Both the position numbers and the translations under genes were made by a program. Shown here piece after piece: positions 17,779-25,134 of a DNA stretch of 64,000 nt (within the stretch, counting starts at the first letter, position 1; each line of letters begins with the position of its first letter). The stretch is from assembly GCA_965223305.1 (NCBI GenBank), contig CBDCWT010000088.1:558001-622000 (forward strand), in the 5' to 3' direction. Source of the stretch: CBDCWT01 sp965223305. GTDB taxonomy: Bacteria; Planctomycetota; Planctomycetia; Pirellulales; Pirellulaceae. A model generated the notes under the pieces. The model was given only the letters and a program-made list of their open reading frames with translations. It made no database searches and was not told the origin of the DNA.

Positions 17779-18968
17779 CAGGCGGCAAGATCCGCGATGT
17801 AGAAGCTGCCGTAAGTGTGCACGCGGTCCAGTTCGTGGAGCTGGTTCGCCAACTCACGATTTAAGGAGAGCAGCTCGGTGAGCTGCCGAAGTTGGCCGCG
17901 ATGGTACACCTGAACTCGATCTAAGTAGTCAGTCTGGAGACCCCCGCTGCGCCAGATGGCTCGGGCGTTCGGCGTAGCGCGGTCTAAGATCGCCTGCCAT
18001 TCCAGCTCCAGCATGGGGAAGAACTTGTCCGACAGCCAGTCCATATGGTCCAACAAAACGAAGCGCGAAATACGCTCTTCGTGTCCCATCAAGAACGACT
18101 GAACCGAGTTTGTGTGGACGCTAACGCGTTCCGCAAAGCCAGCTTTAAGACGTTGGAATTGGTCCGGCTTGAGGTACTCTGGACAACATTGTTCGACATA
18201 CTGACCGGTCAAATAAACTCGCCAAAAGTAGTTGTCAGACAGCGGCAGTTTGGCGAATACCGCTTCGACGCAGTCTTGAACGAATTGTACGATACCGCCT
18301 GCGTACTGCGTTTCGACCTGTCGACGTTGAGCTTTCGGGACGCCGACCATCGAAAGCGTTGTGTCCCTGTTCATGGCAAAACGCATGGCGCGCGTCCAGA
18401 AACGATCGCAGATCTTCTCGTTGTAGATCTCGCGCTGCTCCTCAAGTGTGCCGGCTTCCAAGATCGAATCGATTTCAGCTCTCACCTTGCAGACTCGGTC
18501 GATGTAGACGTTCACCGCTCGAGCGAACGAGCCCGCCGTTCCACGAAAGTAAAAAGAACGGCGGGGGTGCGCGAAGAAACGAATCCAACGATCCCAGTAG
18601 GTTTGCGACCAGGGTGAAAGTGAGGGCCGCAGCTGTCCTCGGTAGATCGACTCCGCGTTCTCCAGTCGCCCGCACCCGAACATGCTGAAGAAATCTTCGT
18701 ACTCCAGCGCCCTGATGCCGGCCAACTTTAGTTCCAAGAGCGCGTTCTGGCGCGGATTCATGTCGACAGCGTAGACGTGTTTAGGTCCCGCTAACGCATA
18801 GTCCAGGGCGTTGCAGCCCGCCGACGTTATCACCAGCACGGTATCGTCGGGACCGAGATTCAAAGCAGCTCGATCGAGCCGAGGGTCTTCCCAGCACGTG
18901 TTGTAGACGAGGTTGTTCCCATGAACCATGCGAAAAACCCGTCCGCTGATCCAGTCCCTGACCGACAT
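17778..18968 (-). CDS. btaA: BtaA-like S-adenosylmethionine:diacylglycerol 3-amino-3-carboxypropyltransferase
   Basis: 396 residues of the DUF3419/BtaA family. The hallmark NNLVYNTCWEDPRLD (18-32) is followed by LVITSAGCNALDYAL and VYAVDMNPRQNALLELKLA, and later by RFVLLDHMDWL. BtaA moves the 3-amino-3-carboxypropyl group of S-adenosylmethionine to diacylglycerol, the first step to betaine lipids. In proteobacteria and algae these lipids replace phospholipids under phosphate shortage. No Pho box could be recognised in the 389 bp upstream. ATG at 18968. Confidence 0.92.
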   Translation of the reverse strand: MSVRDWISGRVFRMVHGNNLVYNTCWEDPRLDRAALNLGPDDTVLVITSAGCNALDYALAGPKHVYAVDMNPRQNALLELKLAGIRALEYEDFFSMFGCGRLENAESIYRGQLRPSLSPWSQTYWDRWIRFFAHPRRSFYFRGTAGSFARAVNVYIDRVCKVRAEIDSILEAGTLEEQREIYNEKICDRFWTRAMRFAMNRDTTLSMVGVPKAQRRQVETQYAGGIVQFVQDCVEAVFAKLPLSDNYFWRVYLTGQYVEQCCPEYLKPDQFQRLKAGFAERVSVHTNSVQSFLMGHEERISRFVLLDHMDWLSDKFFPMLELEWQAILDRATPNARAIWRSGGLQTDYLDRVQVYHRGQLRQLTELLSLNRELANQLHELDRVHTYGSFYIADLAA

Positions 18969-19357
18969 ACGCGGCTCCCGTGGTACCTATCCAAAATGGC
19001 CTCACCGGCGGCGTGTGATCACGCAAGCTCAGTCGCGAATCGAACAACTACCTCGCGGATGTCCGTCCACAGGTCGAGAAATCGAGGGCAGGGGCGACGG
19101 TGAGCTTCCCCAGATAGGAAAACCGGAGGCACATCGAGAAAGTTGATTCTACCGGCTGTCGAAGGCTACACAAGGGCGCGCGGCGATCGGTTCCCAGCAG
19201 TCAGGCTCGCAATGCAGGCCTATCCCTGCCGCGCTGGCACAGGCTGAATAACTGCGCAGCTTGCTGTAGAATGCGCGGCTTGACGTCACGATTCGGTTTG
19301 TCAGTTGCCCAGGGCTAGTGAATCCCTCCCTGGGGCCGCTCGAGGGGAGTCATTCGC
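18969..19357. other. divergent intergenic region, btaA / sialidase-like gene
   Basis: 389 bp between the divergently transcribed btaA and the sialidase-like gene, so both promoters should be here. A -10-like TAGAAT lies at 19267-19272 on the plus strand with only a weak -35 (CTGAAT). I see no gene, repeat or PHO-box direct repeat. Confidence 0.4.
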
Positions 19358-20407
19358 ATGCACGGTCGCAAACTCTCGGTATGGTTGGTCCTGCTGGTCG
19401 CTACGATGCCATCTATCGTGCTCGGTGAGCGGACGGACGAGTTTGTCTATGACGAAGCCCCTTTTCCGGAGTGCCACGCATCGACACTTGCCGAGACCCC
19501 CTACGGGCTTGTAGCGGCGTGGTTCGGAGGGACCCACGAAAAGCACCCGGACGTGGGGATCTGGGTTGCGCGCCGCACCAGTTCAGGCTGGACTTCGCCT
19601 ACCGAGGTTGCCAACGGAGTGCAGCACGACGAGCTGCGTTACCCCTGTTGGAATCCGGTACTGTACCAGCAGCCTAACGGACCCCTGCTGTTGTTCTATA
19701 AGGTGGGGCCGGATCCGACGTCCTGGTGGGGCATGCAGATGAAGTCGGGGGACGCGGGGCAGACCTGGAGCCGGCCTGCGAGATTGCCGGAAGACATCAT
19801 CGGTCCGATCAAGAACAAACCCGTTCTGCTGGCGAACGGTCAGTTGTTGTGCGGTGCGAGTACCGAAGATGAGGGTTGGCGAGTACACATGGAGTGGACG
19901 GCAGATGCTGGCCAGACCTGGTCGAGAAGCGGGACCTTGAACGACGGGATCTCCGTGCAAGCGATCCAACCTACGATCCTGCGTCATCGTAACGACCGTC
20001 TGCAGATTCTCTGCCGAGCGAAGGGGACGGGACGAATTGTTTCCTCGATGTCGGCTGACGCCGGGCGAACGTGGACCAACCTCGACCCAATTTCGCTGCC
20101 CAATCCCAATTCAGGGATTGACGGCGTGACACTGGAGGACGGCCGGCAACTGCTGGTCTACAACCACACCACGCGTGGTCGGTCGCCGTTGAACGTTGCG
20201 GTTTCCGAGGACGGAAGGAGCTGGTTTGCTGCCGAAGTACTCGAGGATTCGCCCGGCAACGAATTCTCGTACCCGGCGGTCATTCAGACGAAGGACGGCT
20301 TGGTTCACATCACCTATACCTGGAAACGGCAGCGGGTCAAACACGTCGTTCTCGACCCAGCCGACTTTGAGCTGCGTCCAATTGAAGACGGGCACTGGCC
20401 TGAGTAG
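19358..20407 (+). CDS. secreted sialidase-like (BNR repeat) protein
   Basis: 349 residues with a signal peptide (KLSVWLVLLVATMPSIVLG). The body is a six-bladed beta-propeller of the sialidase superfamily. It shows the N-terminal FPECHASTLAETPYGLVAAWFGG and at least three Asp boxes: SGDAGQTW, TADAGQTW and SADAGRTW. Members of this group include exo-sialidases and unsaturated-uronate or rhamnosidase-type enzymes; the substrate is not determined. Secretion suits a role in degrading algal or other polysaccharides (inference). ATG at 19358 is preceded by GAGGGGAG. Confidence 0.88.
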   Translation: MHGRKLSVWLVLLVATMPSIVLGERTDEFVYDEAPFPECHASTLAETPYGLVAAWFGGTHEKHPDVGIWVARRTSSGWTSPTEVANGVQHDELRYPCWNPVLYQQPNGPLLLFYKVGPDPTSWWGMQMKSGDAGQTWSRPARLPEDIIGPIKNKPVLLANGQLLCGASTEDEGWRVHMEWTADAGQTWSRSGTLNDGISVQAIQPTILRHRNDRLQILCRAKGTGRIVSSMSADAGRTWTNLDPISLPNPNSGIDGVTLEDGRQLLVYNHTTRGRSPLNVAVSEDGRSWFAAEVLEDSPGNEFSYPAVIQTKDGLVHITYTWKRQRVKHVVLDPADFELRPIEDGHWPE

Positions 20408-20442
20408 ACGGGGACGGAGTCGACAATCGACGTGTAGCCGAG

Positions 20443-20824
20443 TCAGGTTCTCGGTTTCAACAGCCGGAATCCTGCGGCGATGGCCACGAGCAGAGCGGCG
20501 CCCAGGATTGACATCGCGATCAGCGACCAGAAGGCGTCAGATGGAGCCAACGCAACGGGTCCGAGAGCGCCACCAATAGCCCCCGCCGACGATCAGTCCC
20601 CAGAGAAAACCTCGGCGGCGCTGGTGGTGATAAAGACCGATAATCCCCCCCAGCGACGCAGCATAGAGAGCCGCTCCCAAAGACGCCGCCACGGCTTGAG
20701 ATGAGCCCACGCCCGTTGCACGCGCGACGGGTGTCAACAAGGTGGCAATCACACAGCACGCGGCGCTCAGTAGGAACAGGGAGCTCAGCGGGTAGACGTA
20801 GCGGCCGCGGAGGGGTTGGTTCAT
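20443..20824 (-). CDS. small membrane protein, frameshifted in a G5 run
   Basis: The frame from ATG 20824 (MNQPLRGRYVYPLSSLFLLS) has hydrophobic helices and then, after GLIVGG, degenerates into YWWRSRTRCVGSI and stops at 20537. Removing one base in the run of five C's at 20580-20584 (G's on the coding strand) restores a sensible membrane protein: GAIGGALGPVALAPSDAFWS, then a fourth hydrophobic helix and KPRT, stopping at 20443-20445. The intact protein would have about 126 residues and four helices. The break is either a sequencing or assembly error, a real mutation, or phase variation. Function unknown. Confidence 0.7.
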
Positions 20825-20848
20825 CGGTCACCTGCGGCTGATGCGATG

Positions 20849-22249
20849 CTACTCCAGTTCGACGGTCGTTTGATACTCGGGGACCGAAACGATCTTCCCA
20901 AGTCGTGATTCGATTTTCTCGGCTAGCGTTGCGGCTGCGTCCTCTTCACCGTGCGTCAAGAAAACGCGACGCGGCGGTTTGACGTAGTCTCCCAACCAGC
21001 GCAGCAATCCCGGTTGATCCGCGTGTCCCGAGAAACCATAGATTTGGTCGACTTCGGCGCGAACTTGATACTGCCGCCCGTGGATCCTGACCGACTCGCG
21101 TCGATCTAGAATCTGCCGCCCCAAGGTTCCGTTCGCCTGGTAACCGACGAAGAGTACCGTCGATTCCGGCCGTTCGATGTTGCGCCGCAAGTGATGCTTA
21201 ATCCGTCCAGCTGTACACATGCCCGCGCTGGACATGATCACAGCCGGTTCGCTGGCTGAATTGATTGCCTTCGACTGTTCCACGCTTCTGGACATATGCA
21301 AACCAGGAAACTGCAAAGGCGGCTTGTCGGCGGCGATCAGCCGCCAGGTCTCTTCATCAAAGCAGTCCCGGAATTGGCGGAAGGTCTCGGTGACGTCAAT
21401 GGCCATCGGACTGTCCAGATAAACTTTGATATCGGGGATCCGATCGTCGTGCACGAGTTGGCTGATGTAGTAGAGGAGTTCCTGTGCTCGCTCTAAGGCG
21501 AAAGTCGGAATGACGACGTTGCCGCCGCGTGAGATCGTGTTGTTAATCACACGGCAGAGGTGTGTAGCGATGTCAGGGCCCGTTTCGTGTGAGCGATCGC
21601 CGTAGGTCGACTCCATGACCAGGTAATCAGCTGCTTCGATTCGAGTGGGATTGCGGATGAACGGCTTGTTGTCCAGACCGACATCTCCCGAAAAAAGAAT
21701 GCGGCGTTGCTGTTCGCCTTCAGTAACCTCTGCTTCGAACATCGCCGAACCGAGAATGTGTCCGGCATCCCACAGCTTTCCTCGAATTCCCGGCCCGATT
21801 TCGAAAGACCGTTCGTAGGGTTGACCTTGGAACAGTCGCAACGTCTTGTCGACTTCTGCTTGCGTGTAGAGCGGTACCTCGGAGTGTTGCGGCGAGCGTT
21901 TTTCTCGCTGGTGCCGTTTCCGTTTGTAGGCAGCATCTTCCTCTTGGATCTTTGCCGAATCTTCGAGAATGATCTCCGCCAAAGCAACGGTCGGTCGGGT
22001 TGAAAAGATGGGCCCCGCGAAGCCTTCGCCAACCAGACGGGGGATCAGGCCACAGTGATCCAGATGGGCATGGGTGAGCACCAGCGCATTCAGCTGGTCG
22101 AACGGGATCGGACTAGGTTCCCAATTCCGCGACAGAAACGGTCGCTCTTGAAACATGCCGCAGTCGATCAGCAGTTTTGTTTGGCCGACTTCAAGGCAAT
22201 ATCGAGAGCCGGTGACCTGCCGGTTCGCGCCCAGGAAATGCAACTTCAC
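20849..22249 (-). CDS. MBL-fold beta-CASP RNA-specificity metallohydrolase
   Basis: 466 residues. Metallo-beta-lactamase fold with the zinc motif THAHLDHCG (HxHxDH at 60-65), later GHILGSAMFE and FSGDVG. A beta-CASP insert is followed by the RNA-specificity (RMMBL) C-terminal domain with GFSGHADQPGLLRWL and VFLTHGEEDAA. The family contains CPSF73-like RNA endonucleases and exonucleases. GTG start at 22249 has AGGAG about 9 nt upstream. The selenoprotein gene lies 123 bp upstream on the same strand. Confidence 0.92.
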   Translation of the reverse strand: MKLHFLGANRQVTGSRYCLEVGQTKLLIDCGMFQERPFLSRNWEPSPIPFDQLNALVLTHAHLDHCGLIPRLVGEGFAGPIFSTRPTVALAEIILEDSAKIQEEDAAYKRKRHQREKRSPQHSEVPLYTQAEVDKTLRLFQGQPYERSFEIGPGIRGKLWDAGHILGSAMFEAEVTEGEQQRRILFSGDVGLDNKPFIRNPTRIEAADYLVMESTYGDRSHETGPDIATHLCRVINNTISRGGNVVIPTFALERAQELLYYISQLVHDDRIPDIKVYLDSPMAIDVTETFRQFRDCFDEETWRLIAADKPPLQFPGLHMSRSVEQSKAINSASEPAVIMSSAGMCTAGRIKHHLRRNIERPESTVLFVGYQANGTLGRQILDRRESVRIHGRQYQVRAEVDQIYGFSGHADQPGLLRWLGDYVKPPRRVFLTHGEEDAAATLAEKIESRLGKIVSVPEYQTTVELE

Positions 22250-22372
22250 TCAGCGGGACTCCTGGTAGCTGCGGGTTACAAAGAAGCCGACCTTGGCATC
22301 TGTCTGCTGGCTACAAAGTCGCAGAACCCAGCACTCCGTCGGGTCGTTTGCTGTTACGGGCTGAGACCGAGC

Positions 22373-22606
22373 CTAAGCCCGCTTGGCGATTTCGGCGACC
22401 ATCGCCGCCTCGTCAGGAAACTGGCCGGTTTCGAGCTTCGAGTAGACGAGCTCACCGTCTACCGTCAATTCGAAACATCCGCCGCTCGACGGCTCCAGCT
22501 CCCACGCAGAAACCTTCTGTTTTAACTCACTCAAGGCCTTGTTCGTCAAACTGACGGCTTTGGGCTCGTAGTTTCACGCAGAGCAGTACCGAAGATGGAC
22601 TTTCAT
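22373..22606 (-). CDS. SelW/Rdx family selenoprotein with in-frame UGA (Sec11)
   Basis: Reading from ATG 22606 gives MKVHLRYCSA-U-NYEPKA... and stops with TAG at 22373-22375, 77 residues if the TGA at 22574-22576 is read as selenocysteine. The CxxU motif (Cys8, Sec11) sits in the position of the CxxC/CxxU redox motif of the SelW/SelT/SelH (Rdx) thioredoxin-like family. The rest also fits the family: SSGGCFELTVDGELVYSK and LETGQFPDEAAMVAEIAK. An AAAGGAGAG Shine-Dalgarno lies before the ATG. A SECIS-like hairpin follows the TGA at the right distance (separate entry). A Cys-to-stop substitution or sequencing error is the main alternative, but the downstream frame is perfectly conserved, which argues against decay. 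Probable cytoplasmic thiol/selenol redox role. Confidence 0.85.
22544..22556 (-). promoter_or_regulatory. SECIS-like hairpin downstream of the UGA
   Basis: On the minus strand CGTCA-GTT-TGACG forms a perfect 5-bp stem with a 3-nt loop that starts with G. The loop begins 22 nt after the UGA. Bacterial SECIS elements have a short stem-loop with a G at the start of the apical loop, 16-37 nt from the UGA, so this fits. The longer flanks GGC..GCC could add weaker pairing. Confidence 0.65.
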
Positions 22607-22710
22607 CTCTTCTCTCCTTTCGCCCTCTCCGTCGGCCCAGCAACAGGAAGGGCAGATGTTGAGCCGCTGTGCGGCCTGAATTACTCCCTCGTCACACAAT
22701 CGGAGAGGGA

Positions 22711-22860
22711 CTATCGTTTGGCCTTCTTTTTGGTAGCCTTCTTGGCCTTTGAACTGCCTCCGGCTGGTTTCTTCTTGGGCGACGCTTTCTTTTTGGCGCC
22801 GAACGCTTGTTCCCAGTTCGCGGAGTATTGGTTGTTCGAGCCGCTATGCAACACCGTCAC
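22711..22860 (-). CDS. small Lys/Ala-rich basic protein
   Basis: A 49-residue frame from GTG 22860: MTVLHSGSNNQYSANWEQAF followed by a Lys-rich tail (KKKASPKKK...SKAKKATKKKAKR). AGGGG lies about 9 nt before the GTG. The short ordered head plus an AKKK-type tail resembles small basic planctomycete proteins and histone- or ribosome-associated tails. I do not know a named family. It is below the usual ORF size cut-off but codon use and layout look genuine. Possible nucleic-acid-binding role (inference from charge). Confidence 0.65.
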   Translation of the reverse strand: MTVLHSGSNNQYSANWEQAFGAKKKASPKKKPAGGSSKAKKATKKKAKR

Positions 22861-22957
22861 TTTGATAACCCCTTTCTTGTTGACCCAATTCTAACAACGT
22901 CGTAATCAATCACTGTTCCAAGGTCAAGCCGCAACGAGCCGTTCGCTGAGGCGCTGT

Positions 22958-23150
22958 ACTCGCACTCACTGCAACAACCGTGTAATCGATCGGGAGGGCG
23001 AGGCTCCTGCCGAGCCGAAAGTGCAAGGAACCGTGGGCTAACGCCCAGCGGCTGATTTGGATCCGTAGCCGAACTCGCTAGAGTTTGGCGGACTGGCGTC
23101 CAAACTCTGGCGAGTTCGGCAACAAAGGCGAGTTCGGCTACAAAAAGTCG
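22958..23150. repeat. family A intergenic repeat, copy 3
   Basis: Starts near CACTGCAACAACCGTGTAAT, continues with GATCGGGAGGGCGAGGCTCC and the CCGTGGGCTAACGCCC core, and ends with three GCCGAACTCGC..TTTGG modules in both orientations. It ends about 15 bp from the ettA stop. The 306-bp gap 22861-23166 has nothing else. Confidence 0.85.
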
Positions 23151-23166
23151 TTAGCGGCGTTTGCTC

Positions 23167-24840
23167 CTAACCCGTCCTAAGACGCTTATACCGAAATCGT
23201 TTTGGTTGATCATCATGACCGAGCCGTTCCCGCCGTTGTTGCTCGTATGTCTGGAAATTACCTTCACACCAATGCACGTAGCCATCACCTTCAAACGCTA
23301 GGATGTGAGTTGCCAGGCGGTCGAGGAACCAGCGGTCGTGACTGATCACCACGACGCAACCTGCGTAGTTGAGAATCGCCTCTTCGAGCGCCCGCAGCGT
23401 GTCGACATCGAGATCGTTGGTTGGCTCGTCGAGCAGCAGGACGTTCGAGCCGCGGCGGAGCAGCTTCGCGAGGTGGACTCGATTGCGTTCGCCGCCCGAG
23501 AGATCGCCCGTCTTTTTTTCCTGATCGGGTCCGCGGAAATTAAATCGCGAAACGTAGGCTCGCGCATTGACGTTGCGACCGCCCATTTCCAGAGTCTCGT
23601 AGCCACCGGAAATCTCTTCGTAGACCGTCTTGCCAGCGGCGAGATTGTCGCGCGTTTGGTCGACGTACCCAAGTTCGACTGTCGGTCCCACGCGGAGCTG
23701 GCCCGCGTCCGGAGTCTCTTCGCCCACCAACATGCGAAACAACGTCGTCTTGCCGGCGCCGTTGGGGCCGATCACACCTACGATGCCTCCAGCTGGTAAC
23801 CGGAAGTTCAGCTTGTCGATTAAGATTCGATCGCCATAACCTTTCACCAAATCGGTGGATTCGATCACCAACTCTCCCAGCTGCTTGCCAGGCGGAATCT
23901 GAATCTCAAACTCATCCACCCGCTCTTCAAACTTCTGCGACACCATTTCTTCGTAGGCTTTTAGTCGCGCCTTATTCTTGGCCTGCCGAGCACGGGGCGC
24001 CAACTTGACCCATTCCAGCTCGCGCTCCAGCGTCTTGCGCCGCGCGACCGCATGCTTTTCCTGCCGCTCGAGCCTGTCTTTCTTTTGCGCCAGCCACGAA
24101 GAGTAGTTGCCTTCCCAAGGAATTCCCTGTCCGCGATCCAGCTCGAGAATCCACCGCGCCACGTTATCCAGGAAGTAGCGATCATGGGTAATCGCCACAA
24201 CGGTTCCTTGGTACTCGGCCAAGTGCCGCTCGAGCCAGGCGACGGCTTCGGCGTCCAAGTGGTTCGTTGGCTCATCGAGCAGCAGCAAATCGGGATGCTC
24301 TAGCAGCAGCTTGCAGAGCGCCACCCGCCGCCGCTCTCCACCGGAGAGGGATTGGACATCGGCGTCCCTGGGCGGCAGGTTCATTACATCGAAAGCAATC
24401 TCGATCTCGCGATCGAGCTCCCAGGTTCCCGATGCCTCGATCTTGTCCTGCAATTGGGCCATTTCGTTGCACAGCTTTTGCATGGCGTCGTCATCCATCG
24501 GTTCAGCCAGCTGTGTGCTGATTTCGTTGTAGCGATCGAGCATGCCACGGCGCGGCGCGACCGCCTGGGCGACATTTCCCCACACGTCCCGGCTGGGGTC
24601 GAGGACCGGTTCCTGGGGCAGGTAACCCGCCGAGAACCCATTGGTCAAGCGGGCCTCGCCGTCGAATTCGCGGTCCTGGCCGGCCATAATCCGCAGCAAG
24701 GTGCTCTTTCCAGCACCATTTCGTCCCAGGACGCCGATTTTCGCACCCGGGTAGAAGGCCAGCCAGATCTCCTTCAAGACCTCCCGCTGGCCATGTTTTT
24801 TCGTCAGTCTCTCGATCGTGTAGATGTATTGGCGGTTCAT
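23167..24840 (-). CDS. ettA: EttA, energy-dependent translational throttle ABC-F ATPase
   Basis: 557 residues from the ATG at 24840; the frame extends to a TTG at 24915 but homologues begin at MNRQYIYTIERLTK and have about 555 residues. Two ABC ATPase domains: Walker A GRNGAGKST and GPNGAGKTT, signatures LSGGERRRVALC and LSGGERNRVHLAKLL, and Walker B LLLLDEPTNHLD and VLLLDEPTNDLD. The linker between them with the basic PtIM arm (RRKTLERELEWVKLAPRARQ) is present. EttA binds the ribosomal E site and gates entry into elongation according to ADP/ATP. Monocistronic; a candidate RNA lies upstream. Confidence 0.95.
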   Translation of the reverse strand: MNRQYIYTIERLTKKHGQREVLKEIWLAFYPGAKIGVLGRNGAGKSTLLRIMAGQDREFDGEARLTNGFSAGYLPQEPVLDPSRDVWGNVAQAVAPRRGMLDRYNEISTQLAEPMDDDAMQKLCNEMAQLQDKIEASGTWELDREIEIAFDVMNLPPRDADVQSLSGGERRRVALCKLLLEHPDLLLLDEPTNHLDAEAVAWLERHLAEYQGTVVAITHDRYFLDNVARWILELDRGQGIPWEGNYSSWLAQKKDRLERQEKHAVARRKTLERELEWVKLAPRARQAKNKARLKAYEEMVSQKFEERVDEFEIQIPPGKQLGELVIESTDLVKGYGDRILIDKLNFRLPAGGIVGVIGPNGAGKTTLFRMLVGEETPDAGQLRVGPTVELGYVDQTRDNLAAGKTVYEEISGGYETLEMGGRNVNARAYVSRFNFRGPDQEKKTGDLSGGERNRVHLAKLLRRGSNVLLLDEPTNDLDVDTLRALEEAILNYAGCVVVISHDRWFLDRLATHILAFEGDGYVHWCEGNFQTYEQQRRERLGHDDQPKRFRYKRLRTG

Positions 24841-24950
24841 GGTGGAAGACCTTGAGGGCATTGCCGGTCTTGCCGGTTCGTCCAGATGTAGTTGCACGGC
24901 CGGAATGTCTGACAAATACGGTCGGTCACAACCGAATGAATAGCAATGTT

Positions 24951-25047
24951 AGAGCAAGCCTACCTAGCCCGTGGGGGTTGGTTACGAGCATCAGCAGCTC
25001 GCCCCGCAAACCTAACTCTCTCGGGCAAAACGCCGACACGTCGAAAG
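24951..25047 (+). ncRNA. candidate small structured RNA between ettA and guaA
   Basis: Nested pairing is visible: GCCCG (24967-24971) with CGGGC (25022-25026), GGGG (24973-24977 region) with CCCC (25002-25005), and CGAGC (24985-24989) with GCTCG (24997-25001) around an ATCAGCA loop. It is followed by a strong plus-strand terminator, although both flanking genes are on the minus strand. No match to SRP, 6S, tmRNA, RNase P or known riboswitch motifs. The 5' end and promoter are not defined; it could also be a leader of ettA read on the minus strand. Confidence 0.4.
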
Positions 25048-25077
25048 CCCGGCCATTCCCCGTGGCCGGGTTTTTTT
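25048..25077 (+). terminator. Rho-independent terminator
   Basis: CCCGGCCA and TGGCCGGG form a perfect 8-bp GC-rich stem around a 7-nt loop and are followed by seven T's. This is the best intrinsic terminator in the window. On the minus strand the hairpin is preceded by A's and followed by only three T's, so it could act weakly for guaA as well. Confidence 0.75.
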
Positions 25078-25134
25078 GTCAGCTCGCCCATTCTGTGCCG
25101 CCTGGACAGGGTCCGTCGAGCTGGAGCTGAGCGT

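Noticed and set aside
22348..22554. 68-codon plus-strand frame
   Set aside because: Opposite-strand shadow of the selenoprotein gene, which has the recognisable family sequence.
24951..25047. SRP RNA or tRNA
   Set aside because: No GGAA tetraloop with AGCAG symmetrical loop, no T-loop GTTCRA and no acceptor stem of the right length.
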